Below are positions 20,841-31,408 of a stretch of 64,000 nt of DNA, piece after piece. Source of the DNA: Allodiplogaster sudhausi (Eukaryota > Nematoda > Chromadorea > Rhabditida > Diplogasteridae); contig CALZFC010000029.1 of the NCBI GenBank assembly GCA_945643635.1, positions 2,873,501 to 2,937,500 of the forward strand, read 5' to 3'. The translations under genes were made by a program, and so were the position numbers. Within the stretch, counting starts at the first letter, position 1; each line of letters opens with the position of its first letter. The notes beneath the pieces were generated by a model, which was not told the origin of the DNA, did no database searches, and saw nothing but the letters and a program-made list of their open reading frames with translations.

Positions 20841-23147
20841 ATGGAAGTTCGTCTCTTGTCTCTGCTGGAGAATGAGCCCTACGGTGTCGATAAGAATAAG
20901 TTGACTGACCTCCTCGGCGTCACTGATTCGGATGCAATGGTCGCGTTCGACGTCGCGCTCAACGCACTCCTCACCGACCATCGAGTGGAGATGACTTGTG
21001 TTAGTTGAGAGAGAGAGAGAGAGAGAGAATTAAATGAACATGATAGGGACGAGAAGATGTGATTGAAAAGGGAAAATATTTGCCCCCCCCCTCCCCCAAC
21101 TAGGATAGCACCGACAATATTTCGCTCTTGCAAATGCCGCCCATTTCTGGCTGACCATAAAGCACGCGGTGAATATGTAGCAATTTAGCAATCATTTTCT
21201 CGCAAGATGACAACGCTCTTTATAGATTGATTGTGATACTTTTTCTTGCTTTTGCAATATGAACCGGAATTATCAACTTCTAGCTGAAATATCATATTGG
21301 GTTCCTTGACACAAAGTCGACATTTCGTCAATTTATTAGTATTATTCTTGCATCAAGCTCACCAAAGAAATGAGAGGTAGTTAATTAAGTAGTGGCAGTA
21401 ACTGTAAATCGTTAATTAGGTAGTGAAAGTAGATTAATTTCTAAGTAATTGAGTGGTATTTAGCATGCTGTGGTTTACTTTTTAATGTTTTGTTTTTGTT
21501 ATGTTTAATGAACCGTTTCACACTCATTTTGCACATCGAACTGCTACATCAATCTATCTCTTCAAGGTTAACATACTTTCCTTGTCCCTCATGCCAGAAG
21601 CGTAAACCTAATTAACGATTTACAGTTACTGCCACTACTTAATTAACTTCCACTCAATTCGTTGGTGAGCATGATGCAAGAATAAAAATGCAAACAAATT
21701 GACGAAATGCCGATTTTGGAAAAAAAAATTCGACGGAAAGTGGTTTGACGAAATGTCTTTTGACGGGGACTCCATCATATTGGCTGACTATCAAAGGAGT
21801 ACTTTAAACATCACAACCGAAATATGTGTGGTACTTCTGAACGATTGTTCTGACGGTAAAATAGTGATAGCTAACGTAGCCAGACTCGTGCAGCGTTTGG
21901 ACCTACCGTATTCAGGCCTTGTCACGAATCATAATTTATAGAAAATATCTACAGTAGTCGCCTCTTGATTTTAAATCGACGATTTTCCCACGCTTTTCCC
22001 TGAATCAGGGCCTCTTCTCCTTGTTTAGTGGGGCCAAACGATGCAAATGCGCGTGGCGAGGACGCCGGCCGACCCGGCCGGGCTGACTATCCTGGAGAGA
22101 CTGCTCAACTCTCTCGTCATCGACGCCGGCAACAAGGGCATCTCGATTAAAAAGCTACGCGAGCAATGCGGGCTCTCGCGACCATGGGTATGTCTTTGTC
22201 AGGAAATACAATTTTTTTTACAAATTGATCCATCTTTCCCCGCCTTAAAAAAGTCAGTCGTTAGGCTCTCGAAATGAAATTAAAAGAGTTAATAGCATAC
22301 ATATTAACTACTTACAGATCCGCATTGCGCTCATATCGCTCGAGCAGAAGAAGCTCATCAAAGTTGTCAAGGTACACATGCAATAATTTGCTTATTTACC
22401 TGATTAAAGGAGGTATCCGGGGAATAATTAACATATGTTTTGTTCTATGTGGATATGTTCGTTTTGGCGTAAAACATACATCCAGAAAGTTTGAGCGATT
22501 TTCTTCCATTACATTCTGAGCAATATTAAGGTGAAAACTGGCGGGTAGAGAATTAGGTACGGTAGGTCATAGCCGCCCTCCTATTTCACATGCTCTCTCG
22601 ACCGAGCGACAGGCAACTTTATGAGCGCGCGCATTCAAACTGGTTCTCTAGCGCTACTGTAGAATTATTCACCGGATACTTCCTTTAACGTGCAGTTCTT
22701 AATAATACATTAAACAATGTATTCTAGACGGATGTTCTACTCTAAGCTTTTTGGAGTTTGAGATGTATGCAATTTCTTTAAAAAAAAATTTTTATACCGT
22801 ATTTTCTCTAGTAGCACATCCGATGTTTTTTTTCCTATTTTTCAATACCCATTGCACGGAAGGGGCACTATTAGAGGAGGGAGGGGTAGTATTTTTCAAT
22901 TTAGGTGGCTAAAAGTTTGTTAACAGCATTTTATTCTTATTGTTAAAAGAAGGAATTAATTGCTCGGCTTCAATGGAATCCGTTTTACCGTAGATTTTGA
23001 ATGAATTTGCAATCAGTTCAGCGCCACGAGGAACTCGTCTCTGAATTCCAGCGACACTGGGAACGCACCACTAAGATGCCGTATAAAGAAACTGGTCACG
23101 ACGACAATGAAATCTTCATGACGCTCAGCGATGCTGCGATTGATTAA
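20841..23147 (+). CDS. RPC6-like copy D, shortened last exon
   Basis: Exons 20841-20999, 22029-22187, 22318-22371 and 23022-23147 join in frame to about 165 residues. Exon 1 encodes MEVRLLSLLENEPYGVDKNK and ends at GTTAGT. Exon 2 encodes the second winged helix with LNSLVIDAGNKGISIKKLRE and CGLSRPW before GTATGT. Exon 3 is IRIALISLEQKKLIKVVK. Exon 4 lacks the YMPYDAV half seen in C, E and F: homology begins only at RHEELVSEFQRHWE. A usable acceptor (GCAATCAGTTCAG) lies exactly there, so splicing can keep the frame to the stop at 23145-23147. Intron 1 contains the inverted-repeat element at 21321-21709. Compared with RPC6 the protein is about half length. It could be a functional short paralogue or an open relic. 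Confidence 0.62.
21321..21709. mobile_element. MITE-like inverted-repeat element
   Basis: The ends CATTTCGTCAATTT and AAATTGACGAAATG are inverse. The arms continue inward for about 105 bp (left 21321-21430, right about 21605-21709), sharing AATCGTTAATTAGGT-type and AGTAGTGGCAGTAACTG tracts. The centre is unique and non-coding. It lies in intron 1 of RPC6-like copy D and is not seen in the other copies, which marks it as a later insertion. Confidence 0.75.
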
Positions 23148-23559
23148 TTAATTAATTAATTAACTTTTTTACGTCACACGCACCTTGTATGATATGATAT
23201 GTACATAAACATGGTATACGATATGCATGGCAGTCTGGGTACAAAATAAGGGCTGATATGACGAGTAGGATACAGAAGAAGGACATGAGTGTTGTTTAGC
23301 CATAATTATTGAAAGCTTTAGCTGATCGGTTAAAGAAAGAATTGTTGTGGGTGGAGCGAATGGGTAAGCAAAGAGACATAGCAGGCCACAGCCAGAATTG
23401 CAATGAAATGGTCACGATCCGACAATCAGAGACGTCTGTGCCTGAATACTAGCCTACGCGCAAGTGTGAAGTCTGAATATTGTCGACGAGATAAGAACGG
23501 ACCTTATTACGAGTGGGCAGAATTTCGAATTTTCTATTACAGTAATAGAGTTTGGAATT
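23148..23559. repeat. Conserved 3' flank of RPC6-like copy D
   Basis: Starts with an ATTA run, then TTGTATGATATGATATGTA and the same block that follows copies C, E and F. No gene is recognised. Confidence 0.55.
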
Positions 23560-23970
23560 TTCCACTAAAGCAACAGAGATTGGAATATTCCACTACAGCT
23601 ACAGAGATTGGAATATTCCATTACAGCAACAGAGATTATAATATTCCACTACAGCAACAGAGATTGGAATATTCCACTACAGCAACAGAGATTGGAATAT
23701 TCCACTACAGCAACAGAGATTGGAATATTCCATTACAGCTACAGATATTGGAATATTCCACTACATCAACAGAGGTTTGGAATATTCCACTACAGCAACA
23801 GAGATTGGAATATTCCACTATATCAACAGAGGTTGGAATATTCCATTGCGGCAACAGAGATTGGAATATTCCACTACAGCAACAGAGATTGGAATATTCC
23901 ATTACAGCAACAGAGATTATAATATTCCACTACAGCGACAGAGATTGGAATACTCTACTACTGTAACAGA
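23560..23970. repeat. Minisatellite of ~28-bp GGAATATTCC units
   Basis: About 14 tandem units of the form GGAATATTCCACTACAGCAA followed by CAGAGATT. The core GGAATATTCC is nearly invariant while the spacer varies by 0-1 bp. The array is open in several frames on both strands, which is a consequence of the unit composition and not evidence of a protein. A smaller diverged array with the same core lies at 29085-29325. Confidence 0.9.
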
Positions 23971-24353
23971 GCCGTACAACCGAAACAACGATGGTAAATA
24001 ATAGGTTGACCAAGCTCTGGACTTTCTATAGCCAGAGGATTAAAGTCGTTTAAAAAATTTATTTTCTTATTCAATTTTCGCTTAACCTGTTAGATCATTT
24101 TGAACTCGCGCCCTCAAACATTTGGCCCTTATTCTGGTTTGAGAGCGTGTGAAATAAGAGTTTGGCTAAGAGCTTTATGGGTGGCATTTGCTTGTTCTCC
24201 GGAAAGGCACAATTAGAAGAAAAATAATGAGCAGGCTCGATGATAAAGCTGGGGTGACGACACCCTGTTAGTGTCAAGACGGGAGAGCCGTTAAGGTAGT
24301 AGATAGTGCTTGGAATGATTCTGCGTATGCTTAAGGTCGTCGGCGAAAATCTT

Positions 24354-24397
<44 letters not shown>

Positions 24398-24455
24398 GGC
24401 TTTCACTCTCTCTTTCTGTCATTAAATTTCTCTGTACTTTTTTCGCTCTCACTGG

Positions 24456-24503
<48 letters not shown>

Positions 24504-25276
24504 CTCTTTAAATCTCTCTACTATCTATCCCTCTTATTGGCTCTCTCTTTCTCTTTTCTCTCTCAGAGGGAAAGATATGCTGATGGAGACAAATGTATGT
24601 ATGTAGATCGAGAGAAGTGAGAGAGAGAAAGAGACTGTTCATTAGAGAAGATCCCAGAGGATGAAAGGAGTGCAGAATACTAGAACGAATGAGAGAGAGA
24701 GACGAAGGGAAAGAGATAGACAATAAGGAAAGCGATAGAGGCACATGGAGAGAGAGAATGGGGAGAAGAGAGTACATACTTTTCAACCGCGAATGCCTTG
24801 TGGGGTTGATTGTGCTTGACCAGTCGCTTGATTCGAGCTTTCATTGTTGTCTTCAGGTTTCCCGTGAGCATGGTAGGGACGCAGAAGACTACTTTCACTT
24901 GCCATTGTTGGGGTTGGAAAGACAGCGCTGTTTATACATTAATTGCGACACTTCAGTTTTTACAAAAAAAATTTTTTAGCAACTAACCATCATATTGGTG
25001 TTTCAAAGAACGACTGTATACTTCAAATTCATCCAGAAATTCGAATAAATGTTTTTTTATAGAAATATCTGCGACTTTTGAAAGGTTGTTTTGACTGTAA
25101 ATTAAAAAATTATAGCTGCCATAGACTTGTGCTACTTTTGGATTTACCGTACTCAGGTCTTGCCATGAATCAAAATTAATGGAAAATTGGCTACCATAAC
25201 CGCCTCGTGCGTTTTAAAACGCGACGGTTTTCCTGCCGCTTTTCCATATTCATCAGGGCCTCTTCTCCTTCTTCAG
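23971..25276. repeat. CT/GA arrays and duplicated spacer before copy E
   Basis: Contains CT arrays at 24355-24410 and 24460-24500, and a diverged copy of the 20130-20410 block at about 24550-24810. From about 24980 to 25276 the sequence resembles intron 1 of the other RPC6-like copies (for example AAAGAACGACTGTATACTTCAAATT). Exon 1 of copy E should lie upstream of this, but I cannot find it. Confidence 0.55.
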
Positions 25277-26113
25277 TGGGGCGACGATGAGCGCTTGGCG
25301 ATGAAGCCGGCCGAGCCGGCCAAGCTGAGTATCAAGGAGAGCCTGCTCAACTCGCTCGTCCACGACGCCAGCAACAAGGCCATCTCGACTGCTAAGCTAC
25401 ATTAGCAAAGTGGGCTCTCGCGATCACAGGCATGTGTTTAGCGGGATGTTCTTTTTATCTACTTTCTCGCGTTTAAAAAGGCAGTCGTTAGGCTTTCGAA
25501 ATTAAAAGAATTAATGGTATACATGAAGACTGTCTACAGCTCCGCCTACCGCTCAGATCGCTCGAGAAGAAGAAGCTCATCAAAGCTGTCAAGATACCCG
25601 TGAACAGTAATCTGCTTATTTACTCGTTATAAACGTGCACGTCATAATAATGCAGTACTCTATACGGATGTTGTACTCTGAGCTTTTTGGAGTTTGAGAT
25701 GTATGCAAAGTTTTTTATTAATTTTTTTTTCTAAATGTACTACTTACGGAACTTTTTGTATTGTTTTCCTCCTCATTTTGCAGTGATGATAATAATTATA
25801 AAGTCTAAAAGAAAATGTTTAACATCTAACATAAATAACCTATGAACAAATTATTATTTTTTATTATTCATTATTACTTTACTTTCCTTATGGTTAGGCC
25901 GTTGGCACGCCGACGGAGTGGTGGTACATGCCTTATGACGCGGTCGTGGAAGCGAACTTCACCGACGTTACCATCGAGGATCGCCAGCGCCACGAGGAAG
26001 CCTACTTGGAATGCAAGCGCTACTGGGAACTCACCACCGGGACGCCGTATGACGAAACTTATCAAGACGACGACGAACTCGTCAAGACGCTCGCTGACGT
26101 TGCGATTGATTGA
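25277..26113 (+). pseudogene. RPC6-like copy E (no exon 1, nonsense codon)
   Basis: Exon 2 (25277-25429) encodes WGDDERLAMKPAEPAKLSIK, then LLNSLVHDASNKAISTAKLH followed by TAG where the other copies have REQ. Its donor reads GCATGT instead of GTATGT. Exon 3 (25540-25593) encodes LRLPLRSLEKKKLIKAVK, and its donor is ATACCC instead of GTACCC. Exon 4 (25898-26113) is well preserved, with EWWYMPYDAVVEANFTDV and a tail ending LADVAID-stop. Loss of exon 1, an internal stop and two damaged donors make this a pseudogene. Its exon 4 is the most complete version of the C-terminal tail and helps align the others. Confidence 0.8.
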
Positions 26114-26159
26114 TTAATTAATTAAATTTTAACGTGAACGCACGTTGTATGATACAAGA

Positions 26160-26426
26160 CAGTGTGAATTTGGTTTTTTTCTGCAATTTTCGAGTATGCT
26201 GTTATTTTTGGCACGGATTTAGACTGTGGATTTAGACTATTCCACTGTTTGCCATTCTTGACGATCGTTAAAATTGACAGATCACCGATTTGGCAATTTT
26301 AACGATCGTCAATCATGGCAAACAATGGAATATTCTAAATCCATAGTGGAATATTCTAAATCCGTGCCAAAAATAACAGCATACTCGAAAATTGCAGAAA
26401 AAAACCAAACTTTTTAATTCACACTG
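26160..26426. mobile_element. Small near-palindromic MITE in 3' flank of copy E
   Basis: The element runs from CAGTGTGAAT to ATTCACACTG and is almost a perfect inverted repeat along its length, including TTTTTGGCACGGATTTAGA with its inverse TCTAAATCCGTGCCAAAAA, and TTAACGATCGTCAA. It interrupts the GTATGATATGATATGTAC block that is continuous after copies C and D, so those are empty sites. A relative with the same inner and outer motifs occurs at 39890-40340. A degenerate relative may lie at about 38465-38690. Confidence 0.85.
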
Positions 26427-26689
26427 TCTTATATGATATGTACATAAACATGGTATGGCACTTTGGGCACAAAATAAGAACTTTATATGATGGGTAAAAG
26501 AGAGAAGACATGAGTGTTTGAGCCGTGACATTAAAACCTTCAGGTTGATCAGATAATTAAAGAATTGTTGTGGGTGTAGCTGATGGGTATATACAAGGAC
26601 ACACACATGGATAGCATTATTATCTTTCATAGTACAGTAACCATGAAATGGAGCAAATACAGTAATACAGTATCAGAGCTAGTCAGAGC
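26427..26689. repeat. Continuation of conserved 3' flank of copy E
   Basis: Resumes the block found after copies C, D and F (ATGATATGTACATAAACATGG). No gene is seen. Confidence 0.5.
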
Positions 26690-27080
26690 CGGTAACGGCC
26701 CAGCCCGGCCCGGTACGTACATCTCAGGGCCCCGGGCCGGGCCCAAAAAAGGTGGGCCGGCCCGCAGACCCGTTTGGGCCCGATAAGCACACGATGTTGT
26801 CCGGTCTTAACGATTATTGGCATTATTAAGTGCAAAACTTTCTTTATTTGTCCATTTTTCCATTTTAAACTTTTTATTCTATACATTAAAATGAATGTTC
26901 ATTGCATGAGCATGAAAAATCTGAATTTCAAAATACTCTGTAGCTTGTCGGACTTCCCCCCCCCCCGAATTTTTTTTAAAGCGGGCTCAAACGGGCCCAC
27001 GGGCCGGGCTCAAAATTCTAGGGCCCGGAAATCGTTCGGGCCGGGCCGGCCCAAAAATTTTGGGCCATTTACCGGCTCTG
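26690..27080. mobile_element. GC-rich-ended inverted-repeat element
   Basis: Begins CAGAGCCGGTAACGGCCCA and ends with a near inverse TGGGCCATTTACCGGCTCTG. Both ends are rich in GGGCCGGGCCC palindromes while the centre (26780-26940) is AT-rich and non-coding. It resembles the hAT-like element at 17439-17820 in composition, but the terminal sequence differs and the flanking 8-mers do not match cleanly. Confidence 0.6.
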
Positions 27081-28295
27081 GAGTAGCATTAAAATACTAT
27101 TCCAAAAAGATGAGGCCAGTAGAGACACAGAAGTAAAGCATAAGTTAGGAAAGAAAGTCTGCGCAATGCGAGTGCACAACATGTGGTTTTTCAAGCGTTA
27201 ACAATTTTTTTTTGTCTCCGAAGACATATGACCTCTGATTTTAGGTTCATTTGGTATGAAGGACTAGGGAATGGAAATGAGGGGGCGTGAGATCACGAAG
27301 TCATTTCGTGCGTTGATTTAACACGGGAGGAAACAGGCGCGGAAGAAATGCTGACACGAGGCAAAGTTCTCTGCGTCCAATACGAAGTCGAATCGGCCGC
27401 CGTCATCATCATAAGTTATGAATACAGATTATTCTTCATTCTTTTTTATCGCGTTTGTCACACTTTCCCTTTGCTCTCCAAGTTTCTCCTAGCCACCATG
27501 TGTACTCTCTCTTCTCTTTCTCCTGTTTCTCCTCTCTCTCTGTCATCTCTCCACTATCTCTCCTTCCTCTCTCCTCTCTCTCTCTCTCGCTCTCTCTCTT
27601 ACACTCTCTTTCTCTCTGTTGTCACGTCTCTCACCATTCGTATTGACTCTCCAGACCGCTTGTCCACCCACAACCAGCCCCTCTCAGAAAATCACACACT
27701 CTTTACTCTCCGCACATGATTCTTCTCTCTCCCCGGGGGAAAGATCGCTTTCCACTTCCACTCTTTTGCAATCGCCCAGACGCTCGCACCTTCTACAAAG
27801 TAATCTGATATTCTTGTTGCGATTACAACATGAATTGTTGGAATGTTGTTTTCTCACACCTGTTCGCATAAATGACAGGAAATAAGAACGACAGGAAATT
27901 TTGCGCCTTCGGGCATTCAAAAATTGCATAAGGCATCCGTGTTTCAGGAGCCATAGCGGGCAATTGGGAAAAGTTTTCAACCAGCAATAAACGCATCTCG
28001 GCTAGGCCTCATTGGTCACGTTATCGCCACTGCGCAAAGCTGAGGCGGTTGAAATGGGAAGACTATGCACGATCGGCCAGCACCCTACATTTGACCGCCT
28101 TTGGATACGTTCTTGGCACAGGGTTGCCGAAGCAATGACAAATGAGAGTGTGGAGGAGAGAGAAGAGACGATTATTCATATCGAACGCGTACATATTCAC
28201 ATATGAAATGCGCATACGAGCTCGGACGATATGAAGATTGACAAGGGCTTGTTCCCAGTTACTTGTTCATTTTGCGATCTTCAAAATTTTTTGTA
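27081..28295. repeat. Duplicated spacer with CT array
   Basis: A CT-rich array lies at 27500-27620. The stretch to about 28110 is a diverged copy of 18750-19765, including the well conserved 205-bp block (27899-28110). No gene is recognised. Confidence 0.55.
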
Positions 28296-28383
28296 AAATG
28301 TTTCTCTCTAGCATTTTCAATAGTAAAATTTCCAGCTCTTTTGCTGGAAATTTTACTATAGAAAATGCTAGCGAGAAACATTT
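28296..28383. repeat. Near-perfect 40-bp hairpin upstream of copy G
   Basis: Left arm 28296-28336 and right arm 28343-28383 pair over about 41 bp with two mismatches, separated by the 6-nt loop TCTTTT. The stem includes CTAGCATTTTC and TAGTAAAATTTCCAGC. The sequence derives from the 5' flank of the RPC6-like copies (GTTTCTCGCTAGCATTT just before the start codon) and has replaced the beginning of exon 1 of copy G. The size and shape are compatible with a small-RNA precursor, but an accidental fold-back made during rearrangement is equally possible. Confidence 0.8.
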
Positions 28384-28388
28384 AAAAA

Positions 28389-29016
28389 ATGTCTTTTGCT
28401 GGATTCGGAGCCGTATGGCGTCGATGTGGATTAGCTGATCGGCCGCCTCGTTGCCTCTGCTCCTGATGCACAGGCTGCGCTAACCGTCGCCGATGGTCGA
28501 CTGGAGATGGTAGGTTAAGGGGGAGAGCGAGAGGGAGAGAGCGGGGCGAGAGAGGGGGTATGAGAGAGAGAAAGAGAAGAGAGAGAGGAATAAGAGAGAG
28601 AGAGAGAGAGCGGGGAGAGAGAGGGGAGAGAGAGCGGAGAATGAGAAGGAGAGAAAGAGAAGAGAGAGAAAGAGGGAAAGAGAGAGGACAGAGGAATAAG
28701 AGAGAGAGAGAGGGAGAGAGAGAGAGAGAGAGCGACAGCGAGCGAGGGGAGATAGAACTAAATGAGCATGATAGCTACGAAGAAGACGTGTACCTAATCT
28801 CGCAGTGATGATAATCATTATAAAGCCTAATAAGAATCTTTAAATTAAGAATAAATAAACTGAAGATAAATAATATTTTTTTTAAATTACTACTTTGTTT
28901 TTCTAAGTCCGTAGCCACGACGAGGGAGTGGTGCTTCATGCCATATGACGGAGTCGTGGACGCGAGTTTCACGAGAGGAAGCTTCTGCTCGGGCCGCCAA
29001 CTCGACGAGGTACTCG
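28389..29016 (+). pseudogene. RPC6-like copy G (exon 1 and part of exon 4)
   Basis: Positions 28389-28510 encode a damaged exon 1: LDSEPYGVDVD, then an in-frame stop, then LIGRLVASAPDAQAA. The first residues are lost into the hairpin at 28296-28383. A GA array follows, as after exon 1 elsewhere. Exons 2 and 3 are absent. Positions 28908-29016 encode the first half of exon 4 (SVATTREWCFMPYDGVVDAS), which then breaks into sequence resembling 23465-23490 (GTGAAGTCTGAATGTTGTCG). This is a clear deletion-bearing pseudogene. Confidence 0.8.
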
Positions 29017-29856
29017 CAAATGTGAAGTCTGAATGTTGTCGACGACATAAGTTGGACGGAACGCCTTATTATGAGTAACAGAGTTTGGAATATTCCGCAT
29101 AATATAGAATTTGAAGTATCCGACTAGATTAACATGGATTGGAATACTCCATAACAGTGTCAGGGATTGGAATATTCCACAACAGTGTCAGGAATTGGAG
29201 TATTCCACAACCGTGACAGAGACTGGAACATTCCACTACTGTAGCAGACTGTAGAATATTCTATTACAGTTACAGAGTTTGGAATATTCCACTACAGCAA
29301 CAGCGATTATAATATTCCACTCCAGCAAGAAAGCAATGGACGGCTGTATAGACAGGAAGAATTGAGAAATATGTTCTTATTTTTGGAATGAATCACTGAT
29401 ACTGTCAACAGGGGCAAGAGGCCGCCGTTAAAGTAGTACATATGTATGTATAGCGCATATAGATTGTGTTCGAATTGGTTCATCCTATGAAGTTTGAGGC
29501 CATAGGGTTAATGCGGCGGCTAAGTTTAAGGCCATAATGTTTATGTAAAACATGTGAGCTTTTGTTGCACATGTTTACCGTTATTTTTCACAGCTTTATG
29601 CTCAACCTCTTCAAAAGAGTAGACAATTAGAACCGCGTTGTCAAAAGTTTATCATATCTTTCTCTTTCTCTGTCTCCCTCTCTGTCTCCCTCTCTTTCTC
29701 TATCTCTCTCTCTCTCTTTATCTCTCTCTCCTCCACTTCACCATCACTCTCTCCCGCTCTCCCTTTCTAAAGAGCAACAATAGATGGCTATCTAAAAATA
29801 AGAGTAACAACAAATATCCGCACAGTATGAATGCATCACCGAATCAAAGTGCAACC
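29017..29856. repeat. Degenerate GGAATATTCC array and CT-rich spacer
   Basis: Positions 29085-29325 hold about seven diverged units with the GGAATATTCCAC core. A CT-rich tract follows at 29655-29765. The sequence around 29560-29650 recurs at about 37160-37250 before the transporter fragment there. No gene is recognised. Confidence 0.6.
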
Positions 29857-31012
29857 CTAATCACTAGAGGCACTATCACATCCCTTCCCTCTTTCCCTCT
29901 CTCCACACTGTCGCTTGATCTCTTCGACGACCTCATGGATCTCTCTCCCTGCCGACTCTGGCAGCGAGCGAGCGAGGAAGAGAAGAGCGACGAGGGAGGG
30001 AAGCACGAAGAGAGGCACAAAGACGAGAACGCCGGCCCATCTGTAGAGCGGAAGAGTCACGAAGGAGAGCACGGCGGCCATTGCAGTGTTCAGGGCGAGC
30101 ACCTCAGACGCAAAAACAGATTTCTTTAATATAAACAATTATTTGTTTATAGACAATCAAGCATAAAAAAGTAAACATATGTCTAATTATTTTTGAAGTA
30201 CACTCATATGAAAAAAACAAGCGAAATAAACAAATGAATTAGGAGATAATTGAATAGATATGAGAATAAATAAATTATAGATAAACAAAATAAATTAATT
30301 AATCAATAGATAATTCAATAAATAGAAAAATACACAAATAAGCACCATCGACTGCACGAGAGCGCGCGCATGCTGCGGCACGAGCTCGGAAGTGATGAAG
30401 AGCGACACGGGGCCGAGGCCGACACTGCGTACAGGAAAGAGAATTCGTTAACATGGTGGTCGGAGTTTGAGAAGGGTCTCGCAAACAGTAAACGAATCCG
30501 TTGAAGCAACAGAATATCCGTTCATGAAAGACTTCATCCCTTCACTTACATACATAAGTTACCGAGAGATCGTTGAACCTCTTCCTTGACATCCCTAGTT
30601 GACTCCAGGAAATACAGCGTTCAATTTCAATTCAATTCTTTCTTTTTGGTTGTTGATAGAACACCCCAATAAACAACGGCTGGCCCTCTGTGCCGCCGGA
30701 AATGCGAAAGGTGGACGAGTGGGCGGAGCCTATTACAAAGATGGACGGATGGGCGGAGTCTGACCCGTAGGCGACGCCCATGACGAGCAGACTCGCGATC
30801 TGGCCGTAGCGTGCGGTCGGCCAGAGCGGGATGAGTAACTCTGCCGCGATGAAGGCGCAGAGGCCAGCCGTGTGGATGGCGCCAAGTAGAAGCATCTGGG
30901 GACGGCGGCCGAATCTGGGGAGAGAGAGAGAGAGAGACAGTGAGAGAGAGAAGAGAGAGAAGGTAAAGAATAGAAAAAGTGTGGGCCACATTGGGTGGGC
31001 AAAAGCGGAGAC

Positions 31013-31061
<49 letters not shown>

Positions 31062-31296
31062 CAGCGAGAGTGAGAACAAGAGAGACAGAGAGAAAGAGAA
31101 AGCACGACTGTGAGAGAGCGAAACCTCTCAACGATGAAGCATCCAGCAAGAGATGCGAGACAGTTCGCAATAATGTAGCCAAGCGACGCGAGTTGGGCAA
31201 CTTCTGAGGAGAAGTTGGACTCGAGCAGGTCGGTCGAAAGGTAGAAGAGCGGCCAGATACACAGGACGATCTGGAGGTTTCATCTCCTTCTCTCTC

Positions 31297-31334
<38 letters not shown>

Positions 31335-31369
31335 CTCTCGCTCTCTTTCTGACACTCTCACTATCTAAT

Positions 31370-31408
<39 letters not shown>

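Noticed and set aside
23560..23970. Possible CRISPR array (regular repeats with spacers)
   Set aside because: The whole 28-bp unit is repeated without unique spacers, there are no cas genes, and the genome is eukaryotic.
23403..24001. Long open frame with repeated WNIPLQQQRLEYST-like residues
   Set aside because: It is the translation of the 28-bp minisatellite in shifting frames, with no flanking coding sequence.
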